A DNA stretch of 64,000 nt, taken from positions 62,001 through 126,000 of the forward strand of contig JAJPIL010000004.1 of NCBI GenBank assembly GCA_021324755.1, in the 5' to 3' direction. The position numbers and the translations under genes were made by a program. Below the pieces are notes generated by a model. The model was not told the DNA's origin. It made no database searches and saw nothing but the letters and a program-made list of their open reading frames with translations. The DNA comes from Pseudomonadota bacterium. GTDB taxonomy: Bacteria > Desulfobacterota > Binatia > Binatales > Binataceae. This document shows positions 18,985 through 29,504 of the stretch, in pieces (position 1 is the stretch's first letter; each line of letters opens with the position of its first letter).

Positions 18985-19740
18985 CTAATAAACGTTTCGC
19001 AAAACATCCATGATTTGCTGCGTGCTATTGTTGAGCAGCAACAAATCGCGACCGTACATGTAAAGTTTGCCGTTTTCTGGCAACGGACCCAGCTGTTGAT
19101 AAACGTAAGGATCGACCGGGTACATGTACGGCTGAATTTCGGGCGGAACCCTCTGCCCGGGCGTAAGCGAAGGGTAATTCAAAGCAGCGGGACCGCCATA
19201 TGGCTCGGGAGCAGGTGGTGCGCTCTGGGCCTGAGGCGGGCCACCAAAAGGTGGAGCCCACGCTCCTGGACCATGCGGCCGTTCCAACCCAGGCGGTAAT
19301 TCCCGTTGACGCTCGAGGCCAGGAGGCAGATGCCCTTCGCGGCTTAAGTATTTTTTGAGACCTGGGGGAAGGTTGGCATAGTTGTTGGCGGTATAGTAGT
19401 CGTGCACAAAACGATAGTGCCTTTCGTTAAAGAAGCGACCGCCGCCATGTTCACGCGACCATCGCTCATGGTGTTCGTCGCCCTCGCGCTTTTCGAAGTG
19501 TCCATGGCCCCTTTCGCGATTTTCTGCTGGTCCACCTTCCCAGTCGCCTTCTTCGTCGTGAGGACCGCGCGCCAAAACCATTGCCGGTGCTGAAAGGCGC
19601 GAAGCTTCGCATAGCGCGGCGGGCGCAAAGTGTAGCTGCGCCTGTTCGTCAGCGCCCAAGACGGCAAAGGCCTTGCCACCCATCCAGAAAAACCCGCTTA
19701 TCGACGCGAGCGCTACCCCTTTAAAAAGTGTCTTCCTCAT
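18985..19740 (-). CDS. Secreted LPPGL-repeat protein (CigR/RcnB-like)
   Basis: 251 residues. An N-terminal signal segment (GVALASISGFFWMGGKAFA) is followed by a charged His/Glu/Arg-rich stretch (residues 60-105) and three LPPGL repeats at about 124, 138 and 148. The C-terminal 100 residues are proline/tyrosine-rich and end in DLLLLNNSTQQIMDVLRNVY. The spaced PPGL-K/R motif is typical of small periplasmic CigR/RcnB-related proteins; none has a firm general function. AAGGAG lies ten bases before the ATG. No operon partner is visible. Confidence 0.7.
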   Translation of the reverse strand: MRKTLFKGVALASISGFFWMGGKAFAVLGADEQAQLHFAPAALCEASRLSAPAMVLARGPHDEEGDWEGGPAENRERGHGHFEKREGDEHHERWSREHGGGRFFNERHYRFVHDYYTANNYANLPPGLKKYLSREGHLPPGLERQRELPPGLERPHGPGAWAPPFGGPPQAQSAPPAPEPYGGPAALNYPSLTPGQRVPPEIQPYMYPVDPYVYQQLGPLPENGKLYMYGRDLLLLNNSTQQIMDVLRNVY

Positions 19741-20136
19741 GTTGCTGCTCCTTTTTTACGCTTGACCCCTGACTTTCGCTTAACAACCGAAGACTGCAGG
19801 ACCGAAAACTTACATAAGAACGCAAAAACCCTACTTCGTGCGCAGCGTTTCCTGCCTTTTAATTGCACCCGCTTATCCAGCTTGCCAAGTCTTTTTGAAA
19901 GCCGACCGCCTTGCGCAAGGATTGAGGAGTGGATGAACCCAACTTCTCGTCGACCAGATTAGTCATTAGTCACTTTCAAACAACAATGTGGGCTGGTTGC
20001 GACAGTAACTTACGACCCTGGAAGCAAAGTCATGTTCCACTTTCAACCTGCATGGGGCACACGTCACAGGAGCAAGAGAGGCAGAACCGTCGGCTTCGCC
20101 GTGAACGAGCGACGTCGCAGGCTGACAAAGTGAGGT
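19741..20136. other. Intergenic gap
   Basis: 396 bases between the LPPGL protein and the end of the hybrid kinase gene. It contains only short improbable ORFs and the ribosome binding site of the former gene. Confidence 0.5.
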
Positions 20137-23100
20137 TCAATCTGCCACTTCAACGCGTACCCTCGCCAGGTAGTCGGAGAGCACTGCGATGCGTCGGCGC
20201 GCCGCGCTGGCATCGCGCCTGATAGCATCCGCTTCCAAGTCTGCGGCCAACTCGCTCAGCTCATCGAAGCCCATCGTTCCGCCTTCGCCTTTGACCGTAT
20301 GAGCGATAGCGGCGACCATCTGAAAATCGCCGCTTTCCAACGCCGAAAGGGCGCGCTCGATATCCTTGCGCTTGCGACCAAGAAAGTCCGGAGCCAGCGC
20401 CGCGAGTGCGCCGTCGAGGCGCACGACGATTTCCTGCTTCGTAATTGCCGGCTTTTCGTCCGTCATCTCCCTTCCGCCTGCATTTCCAACTACGTTTGCT
20501 AACGTTTCCGTCTTCTGTTGCTTAATTTTTTCCACCGCCTCGAGCAGCGTCTTTTTGCGCACCGGCTTGGCGACATGAGCGTCGCATCCCGCTTCCAGGC
20601 AACGGCGCACGTCATGTTCGAAAGCAGCAGCGGTCAGCGCTACGATCGGCGTCGGCGCAAGACCCCGTTCTTTCTCCCATTTGCGTATCATGCGAACCGC
20701 GTTATAGCCGTCCATCACGGGCATCTGCATGTCCATCAGCACCAGGTCATACGGCTGGCCGGAGCGCGCCGCAGCGATAAACCTATCAATCGCATCTTCT
20801 CCGTTCTCAACCGCGTCGACCAGATGGGCGGTATCGCGTAGGTAGGCCGAAATAACAAGGCGGTTGTCGGGCGAGTCCTCGGCCAGAAGAATCCGCAACG
20901 AAAGGTTTAAGCGCTGCTCGGTTTGTGCCTGCCCCTGGGTGCAAACTCTCGACTCATCGTTTTCCTTTCTCTCCTTTTTAAGTGTATCCGCAATAGGTCT
21001 AAACAAATCGTCGCGCCTGATTGGTTTCACCAGGTAACTTGCAATTCCCCATTCGCGCACTCGCTTAAGTTCGGCGTTCAGGCAGTCGGACGTAAGCATC
21101 AAGATAAGCGGCGGGTTGCTGAGCTCTCCCTTTTGCGTAGATGCAAGCAGCCTTCTTGCGACCTCGAAGCCGTCTATATCTGGCATTCGACAATCGAGCA
21201 GAATCAAAGTGAAGGGTTTGCCCCAAGCCTGCGCTGACGCCACTTTGGCCAAAGCTTCTTCTCCTCCGGCGGCCTCTTCTATCGTCGCGCCCGTCTGAGC
21301 AAGCATCTCTTTTACGATCAAGCGATTGACCTCGGTATCGTCGACTATCAGCAGCCGACACCCGGTGAGATCGAGCTGATTCAAGCGGCGATCGCTTTCT
21401 TCGCTTGGCCGAACCTTGTATGGCAGGACCACGTGAAAAGTACTGCCCTTGCCGAGCTCGCTCTCGACCCATACTTGCCCGTCTTGGAGCTCCACCAGTC
21501 GCTTGACGATTGCCAACCCAAGCCCAGTTCCGCCGTACTTTCGGGTCGTCGACGAGTCCACCTGAGTAAAAGCTGCGAATATCTGGTCAAGCTTGTCCCG
21601 TGGGATGCCGATTCCGGTATCCGCGACGCTAAAGTGCAATAGCGTAACCCCAGTTCGCGGGGTTGCCACGTCAGTCGGCAGCACAGACACAAGTTCAGCG
21701 GACGAAGTGCCATCCGTAGCGTTAAGCCTTTCAGCAGCGGCTTTATCCGCTAGCTGAACCGTAACCACCACTTGCATCTCGGCCGTGAACTTGATCGCGT
21801 TGCCGACGAGGTTGACCAAAATCTGCTTAAGGCGCAACGAATCGCCGCAAAGGCTGAGCGGCGTGCCGGGCAAGATCCGCGCCGCGAGCTCGACCTTCTT
21901 TTCGTGAGCGCGGATCGCCAAATCGCCGACTACTTGCCCCACAAGTTCGTCCAGCTCGAAATCCGCATCCTCGAGATTGAGTCTGCCGCTTTCGATACGT
22001 GCCAGATCCAGGATGTTATTGATAAGCCTCAATAGAGTTGAGGCGTTGGATTGCATCACGTCGAGCAGTCTGCGCTGCTCGGGATTGAGCGGCGTTTCGG
22101 CCAAAAGCTCGCCCATCCCCATGATCGCGTTCATTGGCGTTCGGATCTCATGCGACATGCTAGCCAGAAATTCCGATTTCGCACGCGAGGCGCTAAGGGC
22201 AGCTTCCCGCGCTGCGACCAATTCGGTCTCGATCTTTTTAAGCTGTGTAATATCTCGCGAGACGGTTACCACATACCACCGGTCGCCAAGCTTCATCTTC
22301 GAAGCGTTCAGTAGGCGGACACCAAGTTCGCCGTCGGGATTTCTAAAAAAGGCCTCCAGGTTTCGCACGTAACCGAACTTGCGCAACGTCTCGCGAAATT
22401 TTTCATAATCCTCGCCATTGGCCCAAATATTGAGTTCTCTCGTGGTTCTCCCGATCGTCTGGGCAGCCGAGTATCCGGTGCGCTCTTCGAACTCGCGATT
22501 AACATCGATCACCACGCCGGTCTTCAGGTCGGCAACGACGATCGCGTCGAGGGCCGAGTCGAAAATTTTTCGGAACTTTTCTTCGGCTGTGCGAAGTTCC
22601 TGCTCAGCCTTCTTAAGTTCACTGATGTCGCGAGCAGTGGTTATGACGCAGGGCTCACCGTTCCATTCCCCGACTACCGCCGACAGCAACATCGTCACCA
22701 GCCGACCGTCGCGAGCGCGGAACACAGCCTCCTTGTTACGGACGCAACCTTGCGAGGTCAACTCTGCAAAAAAGTCGGCACGCTGGTTAAGATCCTCCCA
22801 TAGATTCAACTCAAGCGGAGTATGACCGATCGCTTCCTCCTTGCTGTAGCCAGTCTCTTTTACGAAGGCGGGATTGACTTCGATAATACGCCCGTGACGT
22901 AGATGGGTGACCACGATGACATCGCGGCTGGTTTCGAAAATTTGCCGGAAGCGGAACTCGCTGTCTTTGAGCTTCTCCTCATACGTTTTGCGTTCGGTAA
23001 TATCTCGAACGAATGAAAAAATGACGGCCTGACCGTTTACGTCAGCTACAACTGCGGAGAAAAGACCGGTGAAAGTGCGTCCCTCCTTGGTGCGGAAATT

Positions 23101-24846
23101 AGCCTCGTAGTTGATCACCCTGCGGTGCTGGCGCAATTCTCGGTCGATCGCCTTAAGGTCGCTGCGTTTATCCCAGACATTGAGCTCGACGGGGCGCTTA
23201 CCAACCAATTCGTCGTGCTCGTAGCCGAACAGCTTGAGCCAGCCCTGGTTACACTCAAGGTATCTTCCGGTTTTTAGGTCGTTAATAGATACGGCGTCCG
23301 GATTGAGGTTGAACAATTGACGGAATTTGACTTCGTTCTCGGTGAGCCTGCGCAGAGCCTGATTGTGCTGTGTGATGTCGCGCGCGATCGCCGAATACCC
23401 CAGAAGCTCTCCACTCGAATCGATTACCGGCCAAAGCGTAAGCGCGATGTCGATCAGCGTACCGTCTTTGCGCATCCGGCGCGTCTCGAAGCTCTCGATC
23501 CTGCCGCCCTGGCGTAACTTTTCTCTGAGAATCAAGGATTCATTGTGGTACTCCGGCGGCACCAGCTCGTCCACCGATTTGCCAAGCACTTCGTCGCGCG
23601 AGTAACCGAAAAGGCGCTCGGCCGCCGGATTCCATCCGTTGTAGGTAAAGTCCGGGGTCGTGGTCATAAGCGCGGCGTCGCTCGACTGAAAGGCTGCTGC
23701 CCAAAAAGCGTTAGCCGCCTGCGCGCGCTTGAACTCGGATATGTCACGGCTGATCGCCACACCGCACGGTTCGCCATTAAGCTCGACTGGAGTGGCTGAC
23801 ACCATACACGGGACCAACTCCCCCTTTTTGGTGCGCATCATCCACTCCATGTTGCAAATCGTTTTGCCAGCCCTTAGTTGCGCGAAAAATTCTCTTAGCT
23901 GGTTTCTGTCCGCCCAAATTCCAAGCTCGCCGGCTGTCTTGCCTAAAAATTCCTCCCGTGGGTAACCGCTGAGCGATATCTCCTTGTTGATGTACAAGAA
24001 CTTCCCCGTTTTGAGGCTGGTAACGGTAATCGTGTCGGGGCTGGCCTCAAATATGCGCCTAAGCGTTGCTTCGTGCTGGCGTGCTTGCGCTTCTGCGGCC
24101 TGGCGCTCCGCAACCTCCATCCTCAGGCGCCGCTCAGCGGTCGCCAAGGCACGCATCTGCGCCACGATTTTCTCCTGGTAACGGTAGCGCTGGGAGGAAA
24201 TTAGTTGTGCAAGCCCGGACACGGCAAGCATCATTACCCAGCGTACCACGGCCGGAAAACTCGAAAAGGTCGCAAAGTACTCGCCGACCAGGAGCGAGCT
24301 CAACCCCATAATGGTCAGCGCCGCCTGTTTCCGCCCGCTCCACGGCGCCATAACTCCTGCGCCTGCGACCATTCCGAGCGCCAGGAAACCCAGCTCGTCG
24401 AGATTGCCACTGACTGTGACTATAGTTTCTGTGCCTGCAAGAAGAGTGGCGCACGCTGCTAAAGTAACTTCACTCCATCGCTGCCTAAACCGTTTAAGGC
24501 ACAACGCGATCCCTGTCAGAGCAGCAATCGCCGCGTTCAAAACACTAAGTGCGACTATAAACGTCAGATGAAGGGGGCGAAGCTCGAAGTGCACGTAAAG
24601 GTAACTCAGCTCATAAACTGAGGCGACGAAGAAACCTGCCCCCATCATGGCAAGAGAAAAGGAGGGAATTTCGTCGAGGGTTACGCTTTCAAAGGAGTAT
24701 TGGCCAATTTCGGCGGTTGCCGTGTGCCCATTGGACAGAGAAGAGCCGTCCGAACCATCCCTAGTACTTGGCGAGACATGCTTGGCGCTTTCACTGGCAA
24801 TGGTTAAGAATGTGTCGTCGCTGGGGGATGCTGCATCGTTTCGCAT
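20137..24846 (-). CDS. Hybrid sensor histidine kinase (5 PAS, HisKA, HATPase, 2 REC, HPt)
   Basis: About 1569 residues from ATG 24846, which has AAAGGGCG upstream (the track start, GTG 24900, has none). Order: about five or six membrane helices without a large periplasmic domain, a coiled coil, five tandem PAS domains, the HisKA box SHEIRTPMN, and the ATPase boxes NLVGNAIKF, DTGIGIP and GTGLGLAIV. Two receivers follow (phospho-acceptor Asp in LLDCRMPDIDG and LMDMQMPVMDG), then an HPt domain with IAHTVKGEGG. This is a complete internal phosphorelay, so a separate response regulator must receive the signal; none is adjacent. With neighbours for polysaccharide export, a surface or biofilm role is possible but inferred. 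Confidence 0.93.
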   Translation of the reverse strand: MRNDAASPSDDTFLTIASESAKHVSPSTRDGSDGSSLSNGHTATAEIGQYSFESVTLDEIPSFSLAMMGAGFFVASVYELSYLYVHFELRPLHLTFIVALSVLNAAIAALTGIALCLKRFRQRWSEVTLAACATLLAGTETIVTVSGNLDELGFLALGMVAGAGVMAPWSGRKQAALTIMGLSSLLVGEYFATFSSFPAVVRWVMMLAVSGLAQLISSQRYRYQEKIVAQMRALATAERRLRMEVAERQAAEAQARQHEATLRRIFEASPDTITVTSLKTGKFLYINKEISLSGYPREEFLGKTAGELGIWADRNQLREFFAQLRAGKTICNMEWMMRTKKGELVPCMVSATPVELNGEPCGVAISRDISEFKRAQAANAFWAAAFQSSDAALMTTTPDFTYNGWNPAAERLFGYSRDEVLGKSVDELVPPEYHNESLILREKLRQGGRIESFETRRMRKDGTLIDIALTLWPVIDSSGELLGYSAIARDITQHNQALRRLTENEVKFRQLFNLNPDAVSINDLKTGRYLECNQGWLKLFGYEHDELVGKRPVELNVWDKRSDLKAIDRELRQHRRVINYEANFRTKEGRTFTGLFSAVVADVNGQAVIFSFVRDITERKTYEEKLKDSEFRFRQIFETSRDVIVVTHLRHGRIIEVNPAFVKETGYSKEEAIGHTPLELNLWEDLNQRADFFAELTSQGCVRNKEAVFRARDGRLVTMLLSAVVGEWNGEPCVITTARDISELKKAEQELRTAEEKFRKIFDSALDAIVVADLKTGVVIDVNREFEERTGYSAAQTIGRTTRELNIWANGEDYEKFRETLRKFGYVRNLEAFFRNPDGELGVRLLNASKMKLGDRWYVVTVSRDITQLKKIETELVAAREAALSASRAKSEFLASMSHEIRTPMNAIMGMGELLAETPLNPEQRRLLDVMQSNASTLLRLINNILDLARIESGRLNLEDADFELDELVGQVVGDLAIRAHEKKVELAARILPGTPLSLCGDSLRLKQILVNLVGNAIKFTAEMQVVVTVQLADKAAAERLNATDGTSSAELVSVLPTDVATPRTGVTLLHFSVADTGIGIPRDKLDQIFAAFTQVDSSTTRKYGGTGLGLAIVKRLVELQDGQVWVESELGKGSTFHVVLPYKVRPSEESDRRLNQLDLTGCRLLIVDDTEVNRLIVKEMLAQTGATIEEAAGGEEALAKVASAQAWGKPFTLILLDCRMPDIDGFEVARRLLASTQKGELSNPPLILMLTSDCLNAELKRVREWGIASYLVKPIRRDDLFRPIADTLKKERKENDESRVCTQGQAQTEQRLNLSLRILLAEDSPDNRLVISAYLRDTAHLVDAVENGEDAIDRFIAAARSGQPYDLVLMDMQMPVMDGYNAVRMIRKWEKERGLAPTPIVALTAAAFEHDVRRCLEAGCDAHVAKPVRKKTLLEAVEKIKQQKTETLANVVGNAGGREMTDEKPAITKQEIVVRLDGALAALAPDFLGRKRKDIERALSALESGDFQMVAAIAHTVKGEGGTMGFDELSELAADLEADAIRRDASAARRRIAVLSDYLARVRVEVAD

Positions 24847-25702
24847 GCTCGCCCTTTCTACCTCTGTAGCCATCGCGATGCACCCGATACTTGATCGCAC
24901 GGGGCGACGTTTGGGGAATCGCGCTCCGTGAAATTTTTGGCGCTAAATCCCGAGCAGGTTAGGCTCTGTCGACGTCAAAACTGGAACAAGCCTCTGGCGC
25001 CTTAGGTACGTGGGACGTCGAACAATTAACAAATAACTCACGGCCAAAGAATCCTTAAAATAGCAACCAGTTGAAAAGCTCCAATTAAAAACTTCAATTA
25101 GCTGCCCCCACTCTGCTCGAAATTTCTTGACGCCTCCAAGTAGCGCCTCCGACTGCCAGCCCCTCCAACCAGCCGCGGGTTAGAAAAGCTCGAGCGTCGC
25201 TGTAGAAGCTACGCGAAATTTTACGAAAACGATCGCTTAACACACTTTGTCAAGCAAGTTTCATTAGCAATTTACGCGCCCGCTTGTGTTACAGTATTTC
25301 GCCGCCGCATCGCCATTCGCGTCTCGTTTGTGCCATGTTTAGGTTCTCAAAAAAGGTCATGTCGCAAAGCTGCAAGTCATAACGCTGTCGACTGGAACAC
25401 GGGGACGGAAACGAAAGTGCTCGTCAGCCCTAGCAACTGGGCCAGGAAAGATGCAAGACGAGACAAACGGCGCGCTAACTAACTCTGTTAGGCCACACAG
25501 AGTTATTAGGAAAATTAAAACGGAAGGGGGGATGCTTAAGGCGGGCAGTGAGCAGGCAGCCGACCTCCTATTCCAGGCTTAAGAGGCCGCGTGCCGTAAA
25601 GCAGATAAAAGCGGAACAAAGTTTAGAGACGGGGCGACGACGGGATAACCACGTTTTGCAACCCGCGGGCACCGCGCCCGAGACGCATTGTGCCCCTGCC
25701 TA
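24847..25702. other. Long intergenic region
   Basis: 856 bases, AT-richer than the flanking genes, without a supported gene. A perfect 8-bp inverted repeat TAACTCTG..CAGAGTTA (25480-25505) with a 10-base loop is present but has no T-tract. Nothing else recognisable. Confidence 0.5.
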
Positions 25703-26341
25703 TTACTCGCCGATGCGCATTGGTTCTGTATCGTATGGCTGGGAGTAGTAATACCCTGGTGGCGGGTAATATCCAGGCGGCAGAGAGTTCGGCGCGGGCG
25801 GATTGTTACCCGGAGCAAGACCCATGGCCTGAGGGGCCTGACCTGCTCCTCCAGGAGGCACTGGAGCTCCATACGCGGCTGGCGCTTGAGGCGAATAGGG
25901 AGGCGGATAGGGGAGAGGCTGCTGACCGTATCCCCCCGCTCCCGGCTGAGTGAATGGCGTGCCGTAAATCGGCGATTGCTCGGAGGGAATTAGAGTTTCA
26001 TCATAGCCGTATCCGACGTTGCGCGGCTTACGCTTAATAATGTAGGCGTTCTGGTCGCTACCGAGGCACTTGCAAGCCGGAGTATTGGTCAGCCCGTCGA
26101 GAACGTACCCCTCGGGAATCGGCTGGTCAGCGCAAATCTTCATCACTTCGCCGAAAACCGGCTGTATTTTGCGCGCTCGACAGGCACCGTCACACGAAGG
26201 GGCGGTGCCTGTTGCCGTGATTACCATCCCTTCCGGCGGGATGTCTCCCGCGCAAATGATCTCTGCTCTAGCGTAAGCGGCCAGAGCTAGCCACAAAGCG
26301 CCCGTAAAAACTATCTTGGCAAACCTCAAACATTTCGCCAT
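25703..26341 (-). CDS. Secreted protein with duplicated ICA-IPEG-TPxC motif and Pro/Gly/Tyr tail
   Basis: 212 residues from ATG 26341 (the track start is a TTG seven codons earlier). A signal peptide (FTGALWLALAAYARA) is followed by two related units: residues 29-54 (ICAGDIPPEGMV..TAPSCDGAC) and 69-92 (ICADQPIPEGYV..TPACKC). Each has three cysteines and an IPEG turn. The second half is a low-complexity Pro/Gly/Tyr/Gln tail with PPPGYYY-like motifs. I do not recognise a named family. It is divergent from the Wza-like export gene, sharing a 184-base upstream region. Confidence 0.72.
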   Translation of the reverse strand: MAKCLRFAKIVFTGALWLALAAYARAEIICAGDIPPEGMVITATGTAPSCDGACRARKIQPVFGEVMKICADQPIPEGYVLDGLTNTPACKCLGSDQNAYIIKRKPRNVGYGYDETLIPSEQSPIYGTPFTQPGAGGYGQQPLPYPPPYSPQAPAAYGAPVPPGGAGQAPQAMGLAPGNNPPAPNSLPPGYYPPPGYYYSQPYDTEPMRIGE

Positions 26342-26525
26342 GATTATGCTACTCGTAATCAATCGCTTGAGCTAAAATTAGTCCACTTGACATACATAGG
26401 CAACCCTCGAACTCGGAAATTTATGGAAGCAAGCCTGTGGCAGTTGGGCGTCGAAAACTAGCGTCGACAACAGTTGCGCCTTATCTACCAAATGAGCGAA
26501 CGTCAGGCGAGTAGGTGTCGGCAAT

Positions 26526-29264
26526 ATGGGACCGAGAAGAAAGAGCGCGTTTTTAACCTTCTTGCTGGCCCTTGTGTATATTGGCTTGGCCGCCCGATGG
26601 GCGCTCGTTTATGGCCAGATAACGGCCCAAGAAGACGGGATTAGTCCCAGCACGAATGAGGCCGCAGAGGATCTGGCGCAGCCCCCAAGCCTCGGTGTAA
26701 CTACTCCATTCGATCAGGCCGCCCAACGGCTCGGGATGTCGCCGGACCAGTTGGCCGAGATCCGCAGCGAAATGAGCCAAGGCGGTCTCAGCGCCGACCA
26801 ATACGAGGAGCTATGCGCCCGCATAGCGGCCAAACGTCTTGGCGCGAGCTCTGTACAATCGATCCTTGCGATGCTGGGGATCACGGGCGACCAGGCCCGG
26901 GCGCTTGTCGGCTGCGCCACCACTGGAGCTGGTGCGCGTGCACCAACTCCGTTCCTCCAACGGCCGCCGCTGCAGCCGGGGATGCGGGCATTCCAACCGC
27001 CGTCGCTGATTGAGCAGCGGTTTCGCGAACTCGACTCGCCATACAAGCTTTTGGCGATGCCGAGCCTTAAGCAGCTCAAGCAGTTCGGGTATGACCTGTT
27101 TGCCTCCCCGGTGCTCACTTTTGCTCCGACCGACAATGTACCAGTAAGCGGCGACTACGTGTTGGGACCCGGCGACGAGCTGACGATGCTTCTTTGGGGG
27201 CGCGTTAACCGCAAACTGTCTTTGCGGGTCGAACGCGACGGCTCGGTGCTAGTTCCCCACATCGGCCCCGTTGAAGTCAGCGGCCTTACCTTCGAACAAG
27301 CCAAAAAGCTGATCGAAGCGCGCGTCGGTCAAATTACTGGAGTCCAGGTCGACGTCACCATGGGACGGGTGCGCACGATCCAGGTGTTCGTGGTCGGCAA
27401 AGTGCGCCAGCCTGGACTTTATACGGTCAGCGCGCTTGCCCATGTGTCGAACGCGCTGGTTGCCGCAGGTGGAGTAAGTCGCGTCGGCAGTTTGCGACGA
27501 ATCGAATTGAGGCGAAATAACCAACTCGTACGCCGCATTGACCTATACCAACTCTTGCTCAGGGGCGATACGTCGCTCGACGTCCATCTCGAGCCGCGCG
27601 ACACGATCTTCGTGCCTGTAATCGGACCAGTCGTTGCAGTTGCTGGTGACGTCAAGAACCCCGCAATTTACGAACTTCTCGGGCCCGAAAGCCTCCGTAG
27701 CGTCCTAAGCCTGGCCGGTGGGGTCAGTGCGTTTGGCTACGCACAGCGCGTTCAAGTCGAACGGGTGGAAAACCACGAAACTAGAGTGGTGCTGGACGTT
27801 GGACTGGATAATCCTGAAGGCCAGCGTTTTGCAATTAGAGACGGCGACCTGATTAAGGTCTTCCCCGTTTTGCCCCAAGCACGCAACGTGGTCACGCTTA
27901 AGGGTAACGTAAACCGCCCTGGAACGTATCAATGGTATCCTGGGATGCGCATAACTGATCTTTTGCGCGAAGGGCAAGGTCCGGCCGACCATACGTTTTT
28001 CGATTACGCCCTGCTGCGCCGTCTCGAGGGGCCCCAGCGCTTTTCGCACTTCATCCCCGTCAATCTCAACGAGGCAATGAGCGACGAGACGGGACCGGCT
28101 AACATCACCCTGCAGCCAGACGACTCGCTTACAATCTATAGCCAGGGCGAGCTCAACGAAATTCCCACGGTGACCGTCCGAGGCGCGGTGCGTCAGCCCG
28201 GAACGTATCCACTTACGCAAGGGATGAAAGTAAGCGACCTCATTTACCGCGCGGGCGGTCTCAAAGACAACGCCTATCGAGAGCGCGCGCAGTTGGCTCG
28301 CACCGAAATAGTCGCTGGCAGCCAAACTCACTACATCTTTAGGGACATCAACTTGAACGCCGCGCTCAACGGTTCGCCTCTGGATGACCAGCCGCTCAAA
28401 GCTGGTGACGAGTTATTCGTCCAGCAAGTAGGCAACTGGCACGAACCGTGGGTGGTAACGGTCAAGGGCGAAGTGATGCGACCCGGACCTTACGCCATCC
28501 GTCCCGGCGAGCGTCTATCGTCGGTACTTGAACGGGCTGGGGGAGTTCTGCCAGAGGGCTACTTGCCTGCACTGATCCTGATCAGGCAATCCGTGAAGCG
28601 CCTCGAGCAACAAAGTCTTGAGCAGGCTCGAGCGCGCCTGTCTCAGGAGATCGCGCGGGCCGCGCTCATGCCCGAGGAAAGTAGCAATCAACAGGCCGGG
28701 CAAACCCAGAGAGACAAAGCAGAAACGCTTACTATGATGCAGAACCTGCTCGCTCAGGCTACAGCCACGCAAGCCACCGGGCGGGTTGTCGTCCATGTCC
28801 GCACTCTCGAAGGCTTGGCGAATTCTAGGAACGACGTACTACTCGAACCCAAAGACGAAATTATAATCCCGAGACGACCGACTTCGGTTAACGTACTGGG
28901 ATCGGTCTACGGTCCTACGGCAATTACTTACGACCCCAACCTAACCGTGCGCGACTATATTTATAAAGCCGGTGGCCCGACCCAAGGCGCCGACAAAGAG
29001 CACGTCTTCGTAGTCAAGGCGAACGGCGAGATGCTTACCGACCAGGGTATCCGCGAGAGCGGGAAAAATGCGCTCTTCCCGCTGTTGCCGGTTATTTCGG
29101 GCGGCCTGATGCAAGCCCATCTGGAGCCAGGCGACACCGTGTATGTTCCGGAACAGCTTATCTACGTGAACCAGCTAAGACGCACGATGGATATCACCCA
29201 GATTATCGCCAACACTGCCCAGGCAATCGCATTTACCGCGCTTCTGGCGTTCACGGTGCCTTGA
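26526..29264 (+). CDS. SLBB-domain polysaccharide export protein (Wza-like)
   Basis: 912 residues. A signal anchor (FLTFLLALVYIGLAARWALVYG) is followed by a helical region to about residue 190, the poly-export domain (SGDYVLGPGDELTMLLWG, about 205-290), and then a long series of SLBB beta-grasp units, each opening with a VxGxVxxPGxY pattern (VVGKVRQPGLY, LKGNVNRPGTY, VRGAVRQPGTY, VKGEVMRPGPY). A hydrophobic C-terminal helix (IIANTAQAIAFTALLAF) resembles a membrane-spanning Wza end. The protein would form the outer-membrane conduit for exopolysaccharide or capsule. There is no lipobox cysteine. The Wzi-like gene follows 240 bases downstream. Confidence 0.92.
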   Translation: MGPRRKSAFLTFLLALVYIGLAARWALVYGQITAQEDGISPSTNEAAEDLAQPPSLGVTTPFDQAAQRLGMSPDQLAEIRSEMSQGGLSADQYEELCARIAAKRLGASSVQSILAMLGITGDQARALVGCATTGAGARAPTPFLQRPPLQPGMRAFQPPSLIEQRFRELDSPYKLLAMPSLKQLKQFGYDLFASPVLTFAPTDNVPVSGDYVLGPGDELTMLLWGRVNRKLSLRVERDGSVLVPHIGPVEVSGLTFEQAKKLIEARVGQITGVQVDVTMGRVRTIQVFVVGKVRQPGLYTVSALAHVSNALVAAGGVSRVGSLRRIELRRNNQLVRRIDLYQLLLRGDTSLDVHLEPRDTIFVPVIGPVVAVAGDVKNPAIYELLGPESLRSVLSLAGGVSAFGYAQRVQVERVENHETRVVLDVGLDNPEGQRFAIRDGDLIKVFPVLPQARNVVTLKGNVNRPGTYQWYPGMRITDLLREGQGPADHTFFDYALLRRLEGPQRFSHFIPVNLNEAMSDETGPANITLQPDDSLTIYSQGELNEIPTVTVRGAVRQPGTYPLTQGMKVSDLIYRAGGLKDNAYRERAQLARTEIVAGSQTHYIFRDINLNAALNGSPLDDQPLKAGDELFVQQVGNWHEPWVVTVKGEVMRPGPYAIRPGERLSSVLERAGGVLPEGYLPALILIRQSVKRLEQQSLEQARARLSQEIARAALMPEESSNQQAGQTQRDKAETLTMMQNLLAQATATQATGRVVVHVRTLEGLANSRNDVLLEPKDEIIIPRRPTSVNVLGSVYGPTAITYDPNLTVRDYIYKAGGPTQGADKEHVFVVKANGEMLTDQGIRESGKNALFPLLPVISGGLMQAHLEPGDTVYVPEQLIYVNQLRRTMDITQIIANTAQAIAFTALLAFTVP

Positions 29265-29504
29265 CGGCGAGGTTTGATCGCTCCGCCAAGCTCTACGCGT
29301 GCGTGCTGGAATTTCAGGTGGGGACGTGGCACTCTTTTCGGGAACAAACTTCAGGCCGTAACTTCTTTGGCTGCATCCGCAACCGAGAACGCCTCGGGCG
29401 ACTTGTTTATGCGTAAGCTACGAGTATGCGCCAAAGTTCGCTTCGCGGTTCGACCTGGCGCGGTAACGCGACCAAGTCTTTAAGCTTGCAGGCGATGATC
29501 GACG

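Noticed and set aside
19929-20222. Peptide starting GCDSNLRP-like
   Set aside because: It resembles commonly mis-annotated spurious peptides and overlaps the 3' end of the hybrid kinase gene antisense.
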